Positions 53,575 to 62,233 of a stretch of DNA of 64,000 nt are shown here, one piece after another. The stretch covers positions 81,789-145,788 of the forward strand of contig CALLPI010000007.1 of the NCBI GenBank assembly GCA_938015595.1, written 5' to 3'. A model generated the notes under the pieces. That model was not told the origin of the DNA and made no database searches. It worked only from the letters and a program-made list of their open reading frames with translations. This DNA is from an uncultured Saprospiraceae bacterium (lineage in GTDB: Bacteria > Bacteroidota > Bacteroidia > Chitinophagales > Saprospiraceae). The first letter of the stretch is position 1. The number at the start of each line of letters is the position of its first letter. Position numbers and translations under genes: made by a program.

Positions 53575-54330
53575 ATGCTCATTTTTAGAAAAAAACACAT
53601 TCCAAGCAATTTTGCCTTCCTTCGCACGGATGTGCACAGCCATCTCATTCCCGGTATTGATGACGGCGCCAAAACGCTGGATGACGCCCTCAACCTAGTG
53701 AAAACCTTGTATGCACTGGGCTATCGTCACCTCATCACCACGCCGCATGTCATGGCCGACTTATACCCCAATACCCCTGCTGACATCCAAGACGGACTGG
53801 CTCGCTTGCGCCAGGCTGTACAAAACGCCAACATGGACATCGCCATAGATGCCGCCGCTGAGTACTACATAGATGAATACTTTGCAGCTCTTATTGAATA
53901 TGGCCAATTGATGACACTGCCAGGAAATCGGGTACTGGTGGAAATGTCCACTCTTAATGCACCTTCACACTTGTTCAATGATCTGTTTCGCTTACAAACC
54001 AAAGGCTATCAGCCAGTACTGGCACACCCCGAACGGTACACTTTTCTCAAAGACGACTTCCGGCAGTATGCCCGTCTGAAGGACTACGGCTGCGAATTTC
54101 AGCTCAATCTGCTTTCCCTTACAGGCTATTACGGCAAACCAGTGCGCGATACCGCCTTCAAACTACTCAAGCAAGGCATGATTAATTGGCTGGGGTCAGA
54201 CATGCACCACGAGCACCATGCAACCTCTCTCAAAGCTCTGGCAGAAGACAAGCACCTGATGACCTTGATAACTAAATATGAATTTCAAAACACCTCCTGC
54301 AAGCCTGAAGCACTATCGCAGGCAGAATAA
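53575..54330 (+). CDS. CpsB/YwqE-like PHP tyrosine-protein phosphatase
   Basis: 251 residues. PHP-fold metal site: D19-V-H-S-H23-LIPGIDDGA, TTPHVM (about 56-61), E90-like AAEYYID, LAHPERY (about 145) and GSDMHHEHH (about 210). Members dephosphorylate the tyrosine cluster of bacterial tyrosine kinases that control capsule assembly (CpsB on CpsD, YwqE on YwqD). The Wzc-type kinase encoded two genes downstream is its likely substrate. Cytoplasmic. Although first described in Gram-positives, this PHP type is usual in Bacteroidota. 39 nt before the Wza-like gene. Confidence 0.88.
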   Translation: MLIFRKKHIPSNFAFLRTDVHSHLIPGIDDGAKTLDDALNLVKTLYALGYRHLITTPHVMADLYPNTPADIQDGLARLRQAVQNANMDIAIDAAAEYYIDEYFAALIEYGQLMTLPGNRVLVEMSTLNAPSHLFNDLFRLQTKGYQPVLAHPERYTFLKDDFRQYARLKDYGCEFQLNLLSLTGYYGKPVRDTAFKLLKQGMINWLGSDMHHEHHATSLKALAEDKHLMTLITKYEFQNTSCKPEALSQAE

Positions 54331-54369
54331 AATGCGTGCGCAAATTTACTACCCAAACACTGCAATCAG

Positions 54370-55155
54370 ATGAAGTACTCCCTCTATTGGATGACATCTT
54401 TGTTGTGCCTGATACTCAATGCCTGCGTATCACACCAAGAGTTGGTAAACTTCAATCAAGGGCCGCCCTTTCCTGCCCAGCCCGATAGTATTGGCGTGCT
54501 GCCTCTGCTGCGCATTCAGCCCGACGATGCTCTCTACATCAGCATCCACGCACTTGAACAACCTGAAACAACCCAACCTTTCAACCTCACATCCCTTGCT
54601 ACTGGCGATGGACGCAGTGGCGCCAGCGTACAAGCCAACTATTTAGTGGACTATGCCGGCTATGTAGAAATGCCCGTCATAGGCACCGTACGCCTGGCTG
54701 GCCTCAGCATACCCGAAGCTCGCGATACCATTAAAAACCGGCTGCTGCCATACCTGAAAGCCCCTGTAGTACACATGCGGTTTGCGCAGTTCAAATTCAC
54801 TATCCTTGGCGAAGTCAAAAACCCTACTACTTTCACTTTATCAGAAGAGCGTATCACCTTGCTCGAAGCTATTGGCATGGCTGGCGACCTGACCAACTAC
54901 GCCAATCGAACCAATATTCTCGTTATACGTGAGGAAAATGGCCTGCGTTCCTTTGGGCGTGTCAACATTCAAGCACGCGACGTATTTCGATCTCCCTACT
55001 TTTATTTACGCCCTAACGACGTCATTTACATAGAACCTACAAAGGATAAAATTGGCGCCGTTTCTGACCAGTTCACCAAGGCACTACCCTGGATTGGCGC
55101 CAGTGCTGCCGCACTCAATTTGATTATCATCATCCTCAACTCCACCCGACGCTAA
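54370..55155 (+). CDS. wza: Polysaccharide export lipoprotein (Wza/BexD family)
   Basis: 261 residues. Lipoprotein signal with lipobox LNAC (Cys19). The Poly_export (PES) domain is at about 46-140 (LRIQPDDALYISIHAL ... YLVDYAGYVEMPVIGTVRLAG), followed by a SLBB-type domain (about 145-200, ILGEVKNPTTFTL ... LLEAIGMAGDL). A C-terminal hydrophobic segment (ASAAALNLIIIILN) ends in STRR, the usual Bacteroidota arrangement. It forms the outer-membrane exit for the polymer. Followed directly by the Wzc-like gene. Confidence 0.9.
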   Translation: MKYSLYWMTSLLCLILNACVSHQELVNFNQGPPFPAQPDSIGVLPLLRIQPDDALYISIHALEQPETTQPFNLTSLATGDGRSGASVQANYLVDYAGYVEMPVIGTVRLAGLSIPEARDTIKNRLLPYLKAPVVHMRFAQFKFTILGEVKNPTTFTLSEERITLLEAIGMAGDLTNYANRTNILVIREENGLRSFGRVNIQARDVFRSPYFYLRPNDVIYIEPTKDKIGAVSDQFTKALPWIGASAAALNLIIIILNSTRR

Positions 55156-55192
55156 GGCATGCACCTAATCTTACAGTCTCACAAATCCCCAA

Positions 55193-57595
55193 ATGTCCAA
55201 CACTGATTTTCTGCTCGAGGCCGAAAAGCCCTTAGATCTCCGGTTGCTGCTGTACAAATATCTGCTGCGCTTCTGGTGGCTTTACCTTCTGGGTATACTG
55301 ATAGCGGGCACCTGCGCGTGGCTCTACCTGCGCTACACTACGCCGCAGTTCTTGGTCAGAAGCACCATACTGATCAAAACCCCGGAAAGCAGCACAGGAG
55401 ACGTTTCACAAGAGTTTATTCTAGGAGAATTGGGCCTGACGCCTCCAGGCGGCAATGTAGAAAACGAAATGCAGATACTCAAGTCGCGTACACTAATGAT
55501 GGAAGTAGTGCGCCGCTTGCATCTCGACGTGATATATGAGTCAGAAGGGCGCATCAAGCGTGGCGAGCAATATACACGTAGCCCTGTACTGTTATCACAC
55601 TATCAACTACACGAAGGCCTCAGAGGGCTTAGCTTTTTCCTGGAGCCCCACGAGCAAGACAGCCTGCGCTTTTTCCTGCAGGTGAGCGAGCAAGCCCCCT
55701 TTGAGGTTTATTTTGGCGATACACTGCGCAACAAGTGGGGGCAATTTGTCTTCACCCGCAATACTGAAGTGCCCAAATGGAATTTAGAAGGCCGCACCAT
55801 TATTCGCATTGTGCCATTGGAAGGTGTGGCGCAAAGCTATGCCAGCAAGGTGCAGCTCAAGCGCATTGGCGAGTGGAGCAGCGTCATCGAATTGTCGCTC
55901 AAAGACCCTGTGCCCCAGAAAGCTGCCGATGTGCTCAACACCTTGGCTCAGGTGTATAACGAGGCCTCTATCCAAGATAAAAACCGCGTAGCCTCCAACA
56001 CATATGAGTTTATCAATGAAAGGCTGAAATCCTTCACCGCCGAACTTTCGGAATCAGAAGGCGAGCTGGAAGCTTTCAAGACGCGCAATACCATTCCGGG
56101 GGATATTGCCATGAATGTAAGTGCCTTCATGGAGGAGTTTAAAATCAACGATGCGGAGCTCTCTCGCTTACAACTCCAATTAGACATCATAAACAACCTG
56201 GAAGCCAAACTCGGCGAAAGCAATACCGCCTTTGACCTGCTACCCGCTAATTTTGTTGTAGAAAATGCCGACTTGAACAGCCAAACCGACCGCTACAACG
56301 AACTCCAGTTGGAACGCCGCCGCCGGCTGCGCGCTGTTAACGAGAGCCATCCCACCGTGCAGGAAATCAACGATCGCATTGCAGCATTGCGCAATGTAAT
56401 GTTGGGCACGCTGAAGGCTGTGCGCGCCGACCTCAACCGAAAGGCCGATATACTACGCCGCAAAAATACCCGCATCCAGGGCTCCTTGCGCTCCATTCCC
56501 AGCATAGAGCGAGAGCTTATTGAAATCACCCGCCAAAAAAACATCAAAGAAAACCTCTATCTTTATTTGCTGCAAAAACGCGAGGAAGCTGCCATCTCTA
56601 TGGCTGTGGCCGCCCCCAACAGCCGCGTATTAGATGCTGCACAGCCCAACAGCAGCCCCATCGAACCCAAGCGCCAGCTCGTCTATGCCCTGGCCATTTT
56701 GCTGGGCATGGGCATTCCCCTGGGCATTGCTGTACTGGCCGACCTACTCAACGATACTGTACAAAGCCCCGAAGACATCAAAAATGCCACCACCGCCCCC
56801 ATTGCCGGCATCATTGGGCATAGCCGCAGCGGCAAACACCTGGTAGTGGACCGCTCCAGCCGCTCCGCTATAGCCGAAATGTTTCGCCTGCTCCGAGCCA
56901 ATCTGCAGTTTCTACATCCAAAACAAGAAAGTCAGGTTTGGATTATTACTTCTGGCTCCAGCGGCGAAGGCAAAAGTTTTGTAACTCTCAACCTTGGCAT
57001 GACCCTAGCCATTGGCGGCAAGAAAGTAGCACTAGTAGGCATGGACCTGCGCAAACCCAAACTGCAACAGTATATAGGCATAGAGGCACCCTCGTCTGGC
57101 ATTCCAGGCGTCACCAACTACTTGATTGGTAGCGCCGCCATAGAAGAGGTCATACACCTCAGCAACCTGCACAATATGCTGTATTTCATACCTTCTGGCC
57201 CTATACCGCCCAACCCGGCCGAACTGCTGTTGCAAGAGCGCGTTGCTGAGTTGTTTGCCCACCTGCGCCAACAATTCGACTACATTATTGTAGATACACC
57301 CCCGATAGGACTGGTGTCCGATGCGCTGCTGCTCAACCCACATACCACCGGTGCCTTGTACCTCATCAGGCAGGGCGTCAGCAAAAAGAGCACCTTCCAA
57401 CTCCTGGACGACCTGTATCAAAACAAAAAACTCAATAATATAGCCATCGTACTGAATGGCGTAGGCTCCAAGGGCAGCTACTACGGGTATGGATACGGCT
57501 ATGGATACGGCTATGGATACGGATACGGATACGGCTATGGATACGGGTACTACGATGACGAAAAAAAATCAGGCAAGAAAAAACGAATATTTTGA
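55193..57595 (+). CDS. wzc: Wzc-like polysaccharide co-polymerase with BY-kinase domain and GY-repeat tail
   Basis: 800 residues, single-chain type. Wzz domain with TM1 (about 30-46), a long periplasmic coiled-coil region (about 280-470), TM2 near 510-530 (LVYALAILLGMGIPLGIAVLAD), then the bacterial tyrosine kinase: Walker A GSSGEGKS (about 588-595), Walker A' VALVGMDLRKP (about 615), Walker B IIVDTPP (about 697). The C-terminus is a pure Gly-Tyr repeat (763-787) with 14 tyrosines, followed by DDEKKSGKKKRIF; this replaces the usual mixed tyrosine cluster that is autophosphorylated. It controls chain length and export with Wza. Likely partner of the PHP phosphatase gene upstream. Confidence 0.9.
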   Translation: MSNTDFLLEAEKPLDLRLLLYKYLLRFWWLYLLGILIAGTCAWLYLRYTTPQFLVRSTILIKTPESSTGDVSQEFILGELGLTPPGGNVENEMQILKSRTLMMEVVRRLHLDVIYESEGRIKRGEQYTRSPVLLSHYQLHEGLRGLSFFLEPHEQDSLRFFLQVSEQAPFEVYFGDTLRNKWGQFVFTRNTEVPKWNLEGRTIIRIVPLEGVAQSYASKVQLKRIGEWSSVIELSLKDPVPQKAADVLNTLAQVYNEASIQDKNRVASNTYEFINERLKSFTAELSESEGELEAFKTRNTIPGDIAMNVSAFMEEFKINDAELSRLQLQLDIINNLEAKLGESNTAFDLLPANFVVENADLNSQTDRYNELQLERRRRLRAVNESHPTVQEINDRIAALRNVMLGTLKAVRADLNRKADILRRKNTRIQGSLRSIPSIERELIEITRQKNIKENLYLYLLQKREEAAISMAVAAPNSRVLDAAQPNSSPIEPKRQLVYALAILLGMGIPLGIAVLADLLNDTVQSPEDIKNATTAPIAGIIGHSRSGKHLVVDRSSRSAIAEMFRLLRANLQFLHPKQESQVWIITSGSSGEGKSFVTLNLGMTLAIGGKKVALVGMDLRKPKLQQYIGIEAPSSGIPGVTNYLIGSAAIEEVIHLSNLHNMLYFIPSGPIPPNPAELLLQERVAELFAHLRQQFDYIIVDTPPIGLVSDALLLNPHTTGALYLIRQGVSKKSTFQLLDDLYQNKKLNNIAIVLNGVGSKGSYYGYGYGYGYGYGYGYGYGYGYGYYDDEKKSGKKKRIF
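57479..57553 (+). repeat. In-frame GY-coding microsatellite in wzc
   Basis: Imperfect 6/12-bp repeat built on GGCTATGGATAC encodes 11 Gly-Tyr units flanked by extra tyrosines (residues 763-787). Gain or loss of 6-bp units keeps the frame but changes the number of tyrosines. Confidence 0.9.
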
Positions 57596-58320
57596 ACTCT
57601 TTCCAAAAGTTGCGCCAATGGCTGGCTAATCGCACCACTGGGAAAGACGCTTTGCTGCATCATTTCTTCAGTCTGCTGCGTGGTTTGGGCTACCAGCTCC
57701 AGCATGTAGTGGACGTGGGTGCCAATCGCGGAACCTGGACGCAACTGACACAGCAGTACTTCCCCAATGCTTACTACACCCTCATCGAACCACAGGCCCA
57801 GTTGGCTCCCTTTCTGGAAAATCTGTGCAGGGGCAACGCCAAAATCCGATTTTATCCTGTAGGAGCAGGCAAAATTTCGGGCAACTTACTGCTTTCCGTA
57901 GCCCCAAACGATGATAGTTCTACCTTTCGGCTCACGCCTGAGCAAGCACAACATTACGGATACCCACAGGTGGAAGTACCAGTAGTCACCTTAAATGAGC
58001 TTCTGGCACAAGATGATTTTCCTCCACCCGACCTCATCAAAATTGATACCGAGGGACTAGACCTGGAGGTGCTGGAAGGAGCAAGCCATTTTCTGGGCAG
58101 TACCGAAATTTTCATGGTCGAAGCAACTGTGGGCAATCCCTACTTTGCCAACACGCTACTGAAAGTAGTACATTACATGGATGCCAACGGCTACCGCCTC
58201 TTTGACGTTACGGATCTCAATCGCCCATACCAACCACGAGTGCTGTGGCTAACAGAACTGGCCTTCATCAAAAAAGGCGGTTGGATTGACCAGCGCGTGC
58301 AAGCCGCCATTCCTACTTGA
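57592..58320 (+). CDS. FkbM family methyltransferase
   Basis: 242 residues. SAM-binding motif VVDVGANRGTW (38-48), the acidic strand end LIEPQ, and the FkbM signature LIKIDTEGLDLEVLEGA (about 146-162). FkbM enzymes O-methylate sugars or polyketides; in this locus a capsule sugar is the likely target. The TTG start overlaps the wzc stop codon (TTGA), indicating translational coupling; no ATG is available near. 10 nt before the next aminotransferase gene. Confidence 0.87.
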   Translation: MNSFQKLRQWLANRTTGKDALLHHFFSLLRGLGYQLQHVVDVGANRGTWTQLTQQYFPNAYYTLIEPQAQLAPFLENLCRGNAKIRFYPVGAGKISGNLLLSVAPNDDSSTFRLTPEQAQHYGYPQVEVPVVTLNELLAQDDFPPPDLIKIDTEGLDLEVLEGASHFLGSTEIFMVEATVGNPYFANTLLKVVHYMDANGYRLFDVTDLNRPYQPRVLWLTELAFIKKGGWIDQRVQAAIPT

Positions 58321-58330
58321 GCATTTTAAG

Positions 58331-59413
58331 ATGATACCTGTCACTCGACCGTTTCTTCCGCCTCGCCAGAATTACGAACGCTATCTGGAAGGTATCTGGC
58401 AGCGCCACTGGCTGACCAACAACGGCCCCTTGGTCAACGAACTGGAGCTTCGCCTTAAAGAATACCTCGACGTGCCACACTTGCTTTTCCTGGCCAACGG
58501 CACTATTGCCCTACAAATAGCCATCAAAGCACTAGAACTCAAAGGCGATATCATCACCACGCCTTTCACTTACATAGCTACTGTTTCTTCTATCGTATGG
58601 GAAGGATGCCGCCCTGTATTTGCCGATATTCATCCCGAAACCCTCAACATTGACCCCGCCAAAATTGAGGCGGCCATCACGCCCGACACCTGCGCCATTA
58701 TAGCTACGCATGTATATGGCAATCCCTGCGACATAGAGGCCATAGACGCTATTGCCCAAAAATACAACCTTAAGGTCATCTACGATGCAGCCCATTGCTT
58801 TGGCACACAGTACAAAGGACAGTCGGTATTCCGATTTGGTAATATAAGTACTGCCAGCTTCCATGCCACTAAACTATTCCACACTGTGGAAGGCGGCGCC
58901 GTATTTTGTCAAGACCCCAATTTGCTCAAGAAAATGGCCTTCTTGCGCAACTTCGGGCACAATGGTCCTGACGACTTTGCCGAGGTAGGTATCAATGGCA
59001 AAAATTCAGAAATACACGCCGCCATGGGGCTAGCCATATTGCCTTACATGCCCGATATACTGGCCGCCCGAAAAAGCCAAAGTGCGCGATACGATTACTG
59101 GCTCAGCCGACCCGACATTCAAAAAATCCGTATCCATCCGCAGGCTAATTTCAATTACGCCTATTACCCGGTGCTTTTTCAGGACGAACGCACCCTGCTG
59201 CGCGTAGTGCAAAACCTGGAAAGTGCACGCATCATGCCTCGAAGATATTTTTACCCCTCACTGAATACTATAGCTGTGTATCCACCTGCCAGGCTACCAG
59301 TCAGCGAAGATGCCGCCCGCCGGGTATTATGCCTGCCACTGTACCATAGCCTCTCCGACGAGGAAGTGGACCTCATTTGCCGCATCATTTTGCGCACCCT
59401 CCAATACGATTGA
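58331..59413 (+). CDS. Second sugar aminotransferase (DegT/DnrJ/EryC1/StrS)
   Basis: 360-residue PLP enzyme. N-terminus VTRPFLPP and LTNNGPLVNELE, phosphate-binding NGTIALQIA (56-64), Asp152 in VIYDAAHCFG, and Schiff-base Lys181 in SFHATKLFHTVEGGA. The FHATKLFHTVEGG form is typical of 4-amino-4,6-dideoxyhexose aminotransferases (VioA-, FdtB-type) rather than of WbpE, so it probably makes a second amino sugar. No 4,6-dehydratase for its substrate lies in the window. The ATP-grasp gene 11 nt downstream could modify the new amino group. Start at 58331 chosen by homology pattern; the frame opens 45 nt earlier inside the previous gene. Confidence 0.85.
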   Translation: MIPVTRPFLPPRQNYERYLEGIWQRHWLTNNGPLVNELELRLKEYLDVPHLLFLANGTIALQIAIKALELKGDIITTPFTYIATVSSIVWEGCRPVFADIHPETLNIDPAKIEAAITPDTCAIIATHVYGNPCDIEAIDAIAQKYNLKVIYDAAHCFGTQYKGQSVFRFGNISTASFHATKLFHTVEGGAVFCQDPNLLKKMAFLRNFGHNGPDDFAEVGINGKNSEIHAAMGLAILPYMPDILAARKSQSARYDYWLSRPDIQKIRIHPQANFNYAYYPVLFQDERTLLRVVQNLESARIMPRRYFYPSLNTIAVYPPARLPVSEDAARRVLCLPLYHSLSDEEVDLICRIILRTLQYD

Positions 59414-59424
59414 CTCCCCTGTGT

Positions 59425-60381
59425 ATGAACATCCTCATCACAGCCATTGGATCTTTTGCAGCGGAATCAGTGATAACCACCCTGCTGAACAGGCCAGGTA
59501 CTCAAGTGATTGGATGCGATATGTATCCCTCCACCTGGAACACCAACTCCGCCCTGGTGCGCCATTTCTATCAAATACCGCCGGCACGCGAGGAAACTGC
59601 CTTTTTGCAGGCCCTACTCGACATTTGCCGGCGCGAATACATTGACATCATTTTCCCTCTGACTGACCCCGAGGTGGATATCCTCTCTGCACAGCGGGAA
59701 GTATTTGCCCAGGAAGGTGTGCAAATTGCACTGTCGCCTGCTGCCGAAATTGCGATTTGCCGCGACAAATGGCTGCTGTTCAAAAAATTTCAGCACGACC
59801 CTGCAGTACACGTCATTCCGACAAAGGAGTTGAATGAGTACCCCATTGGCGCCGTCCAGCTCCCGCTCTTAATCAAGCCGCGCCGTGGCCGCAGCAGTGA
59901 AGGTCTTCGCATTGTAAACACCCTGGATGAGTTTGCACTCTGGCAGCGCACACTACAGGATTTTATCGTACAGCCTTTTCTGCCGGGCTACGTCCACGTG
60001 GTAGATGTAGTAAGACAGGCCGATGGCTCATCCGCGGTGGCGCTAGCGCGAAAAGAACTGATCCGCACCAAAAACGGTGCTGGGATGAGCGTAGAAACCG
60101 TCAATGACCCCACACTCTTACACGCTGCTCATCATATTGCAAATGAGCTAAATATCTGCGGCTGCATAAACATTGAGTTTATTTACCACAACCATCGCTT
60201 CTACCTGATGGACATCAACCCGCGCTTCTCTGCTGGCATAGCCTTCTCCATAAAGGCAGGCTACGACGTAGTAAGCAACCACCTGAACTGCTTTACCAAC
60301 ACCCGCATAGAAGCACAGCCACCTTTTCAGCCGCTCACCATGGCCCGAAAACTCGTAGAGGTCATCACCTTCTCACCCTGA
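59425..60381 (+). CDS. ATP-grasp ligase
   Basis: 318 residues. N-terminal pre-ATP-grasp Rossmann-like domain (ILITAIGSFAAESVITTLL ... GCDMYPSTWN), then an ATP-grasp domain: CRDKWLLFKKF (lid helix, about 113-123), LLIKPRRGRSSEGL (ATP-binding loop, about 150), FIVQPFLPG, and the metal site INIEFIYHNHRFYLMDINPRFSAG (about 250-275; Glu and Asn ligands). This resembles the carbamoyl-phosphate-synthase-like/PylC group found in O-antigen and capsule loci. Such enzymes join an amino group to a carboxylate with ATP, so it may acylate an amino sugar with an amino acid; substrate unknown. Confidence 0.82.
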   Translation: MNILITAIGSFAAESVITTLLNRPGTQVIGCDMYPSTWNTNSALVRHFYQIPPAREETAFLQALLDICRREYIDIIFPLTDPEVDILSAQREVFAQEGVQIALSPAAEIAICRDKWLLFKKFQHDPAVHVIPTKELNEYPIGAVQLPLLIKPRRGRSSEGLRIVNTLDEFALWQRTLQDFIVQPFLPGYVHVVDVVRQADGSSAVALARKELIRTKNGAGMSVETVNDPTLLHAAHHIANELNICGCINIEFIYHNHRFYLMDINPRFSAGIAFSIKAGYDVVSNHLNCFTNTRIEAQPPFQPLTMARKLVEVITFSP

Positions 60382-60432
60382 TCTCCCAGTACCCGCCTGC
60401 TCACAAAGTCTCAAAGCCTCATTAGTACAAAA

Positions 60433-61137
60433 ATGTCCAAAATTACGCTCAACAACCAGCAATCCTGGGACGAAAAGTGGCCTGAAATTTTCGACCACTA
60501 TCAGCAAGATCTTCGGCATGCTTACTACATCCGAGCATTGAAAAACCCCAACGAGCATAAACTCCTGGAGATTGGCGCAGGTAGCTTTCGCGACATGGCG
60601 CAACTCTGCCGCTGGGGTATTGATTGCCATGGCGTGGACTACTCTGCCGAAGCCGTAAAACTCGCTCAAAAGCAATTCCCGAAGTTGGCACATAAAATCA
60701 GCCAGATGGATGCTTTCCATTACACTTTCGGCGATGCATCCTTCGACCTTACCTACCACAATGGCGTCTGGGTACTCTTTTCCGACGATGACATCAAAAA
60801 ACTCGCCTTAGAGCAAGCACGCATCAGCAAGTACCGTATGATAGCTACCGTACACAATGCTCACAACCAGGGTTTTGTCTCTTACTTTGAGCGCATGGCC
60901 CAAAACGACCCGCTGTACCAGATTCGCTTTTTCACCGTAGATGAAATGCGCGCGCACCTCTCTGCCGTATCGTCCCGAATCACTATTGTACCAGTAGGCA
61001 AAGGCAAAAAGCGCCACGAAGACTGGCTCATAAAAAAAGGATTGGGAAGCCCGAGCATTCTGCGGCCATTCTTCAATCTGACTGGCCAGACCTTCCTGAA
61101 GCAGAGTGAACGCTTGCTCTGCATTGCAGAATTATGA
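60433..61137 (+). CDS. Class I SAM-dependent methyltransferase
   Basis: 234 residues. Motif I LLEIGAGSFRDM (44-55), motif II GVDYSAEAVKLA (about 68-79), and a motif-IV-like FDLTYHNGVW. The C-terminal part (FFTVDEMRAHL, KKRHEDWLIKK) gives no clear clue to the acceptor. Cytoplasmic; by position it probably methylates a sugar or amino-sugar intermediate of the polysaccharide. Preceded by a 51-nt gap and followed by the glycosyltransferase 7 nt later. Confidence 0.8.
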   Translation: MSKITLNNQQSWDEKWPEIFDHYQQDLRHAYYIRALKNPNEHKLLEIGAGSFRDMAQLCRWGIDCHGVDYSAEAVKLAQKQFPKLAHKISQMDAFHYTFGDASFDLTYHNGVWVLFSDDDIKKLALEQARISKYRMIATVHNAHNQGFVSYFERMAQNDPLYQIRFFTVDEMRAHLSAVSSRITIVPVGKGKKRHEDWLIKKGLGSPSILRPFFNLTGQTFLKQSERLLCIAEL

Positions 61138-61144
61138 CCCCCAA

Positions 61145-62098
61145 ATGCGCTCCGAAGCCGACATAAAACAATCCTGGAACTGCCAGGATGCACCCTTGGT
61201 CAGTGTAACCTGCACCACATACAACCACGAGGCCTGGATCGAAAAAGCTATTGAAGGATTTTTGATGCAGCAAACCACCTTCTCTTTTGAAATCATCCTT
61301 CACGACGACGCCTCTACCGATAAAACACCTGACATCATTCGCCACTATGCACAACGCTACCCCACCTTGATCCGACCAATCCTCCAGAAAGAAAACCAAT
61401 GGATGGGCAAGGGGATCAATGCTACCGCTGCCTACGTATGGCCTGCCGCCCGCGGGCGATACATAGCCTGGTGCGAAGGCGACGACTACTGGACCGACCC
61501 ACTCAAACTCCAAAAACAAGCAGACTTCCTGGAAGCGCACCCCGACTACAACCTTTGCTTTCACCCGGTACATGTACTGCAAGGTGACCAACTGCTCCCC
61601 GACTGGATTACCCGGCCGCCTGCTGTTGATACCAACATCCTCGACTTTGCCCGGTACGGCAACTTCATACACACACCATCTGTGATGATGCGCAACAATT
61701 TCTTGCCCATGCCGGAATGGATGCACCGGATTGCCTTTGGTGATTTTCCTACTTACATGCTATGCCTGCAAAACGGCAAAGCGCACATGCTGGCCGATTG
61801 CATGGCCGTATATCGCTACGGCGCTGGTTTGCACTCCACGCAAGCCCTCATCAAAAAGTACCAAGACGCTATACACACTTTCCAATTAATAGCAGACCAC
61901 TTCGACGGCGAAGTCCGGCAAATACTGATAGACAGAATTTTCAAAATGAAAGCCAGTGTTACGCTACGCGCTCTAGCGCATTCTCCCGCCGCCGCCTGTA
62001 AACTTATGAAGCTGTATTGGCAAAATTTTCCTTCATTCCTCATGGCATTGGCAAAAATTTTAACCAGTAAAGTTTCAGAGCGCTTTCATCCCGCTTGA
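61145..62098 (+). CDS. Family 2 glycosyltransferase
   Basis: 317 residues. GT-A fold N-terminus VSVTCTTYNHEAWIEKAIEG (19-38), nucleotide-sugar site LHDDASTDKTPDII (about 53-66) and the EGDDYWTDPLKL motif (about 113-124), the metal/acceptor region usual for this GT2 subgroup in capsule loci. No transmembrane segment; a weak amphipathic C-terminus could touch the membrane. It is the only glycosyltransferase in the window, so further ones must lie beyond the right edge. Donor sugar unknown. ATG at 61145 chosen over the longer frame that overlaps the methyltransferase gene. Confidence 0.88.
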   Translation: MRSEADIKQSWNCQDAPLVSVTCTTYNHEAWIEKAIEGFLMQQTTFSFEIILHDDASTDKTPDIIRHYAQRYPTLIRPILQKENQWMGKGINATAAYVWPAARGRYIAWCEGDDYWTDPLKLQKQADFLEAHPDYNLCFHPVHVLQGDQLLPDWITRPPAVDTNILDFARYGNFIHTPSVMMRNNFLPMPEWMHRIAFGDFPTYMLCLQNGKAHMLADCMAVYRYGAGLHSTQALIKKYQDAIHTFQLIADHFDGEVRQILIDRIFKMKASVTLRALAHSPAAACKLMKLYWQNFPSFLMALAKILTSKVSERFHPA

Positions 62099-62233
62099 AT
62101 AGCTGTGCAAAAACTATTTCTTAGCATGTTGTTTGTGGAAAGCCCTGCCCCTGTACCAGCGCTAATGTCCAGCCAATTCAGAGGGTCTATGCTCAAGCAA
62201 CAATCTGTCTTGCCTTCTTAAATCAATAAGCAA

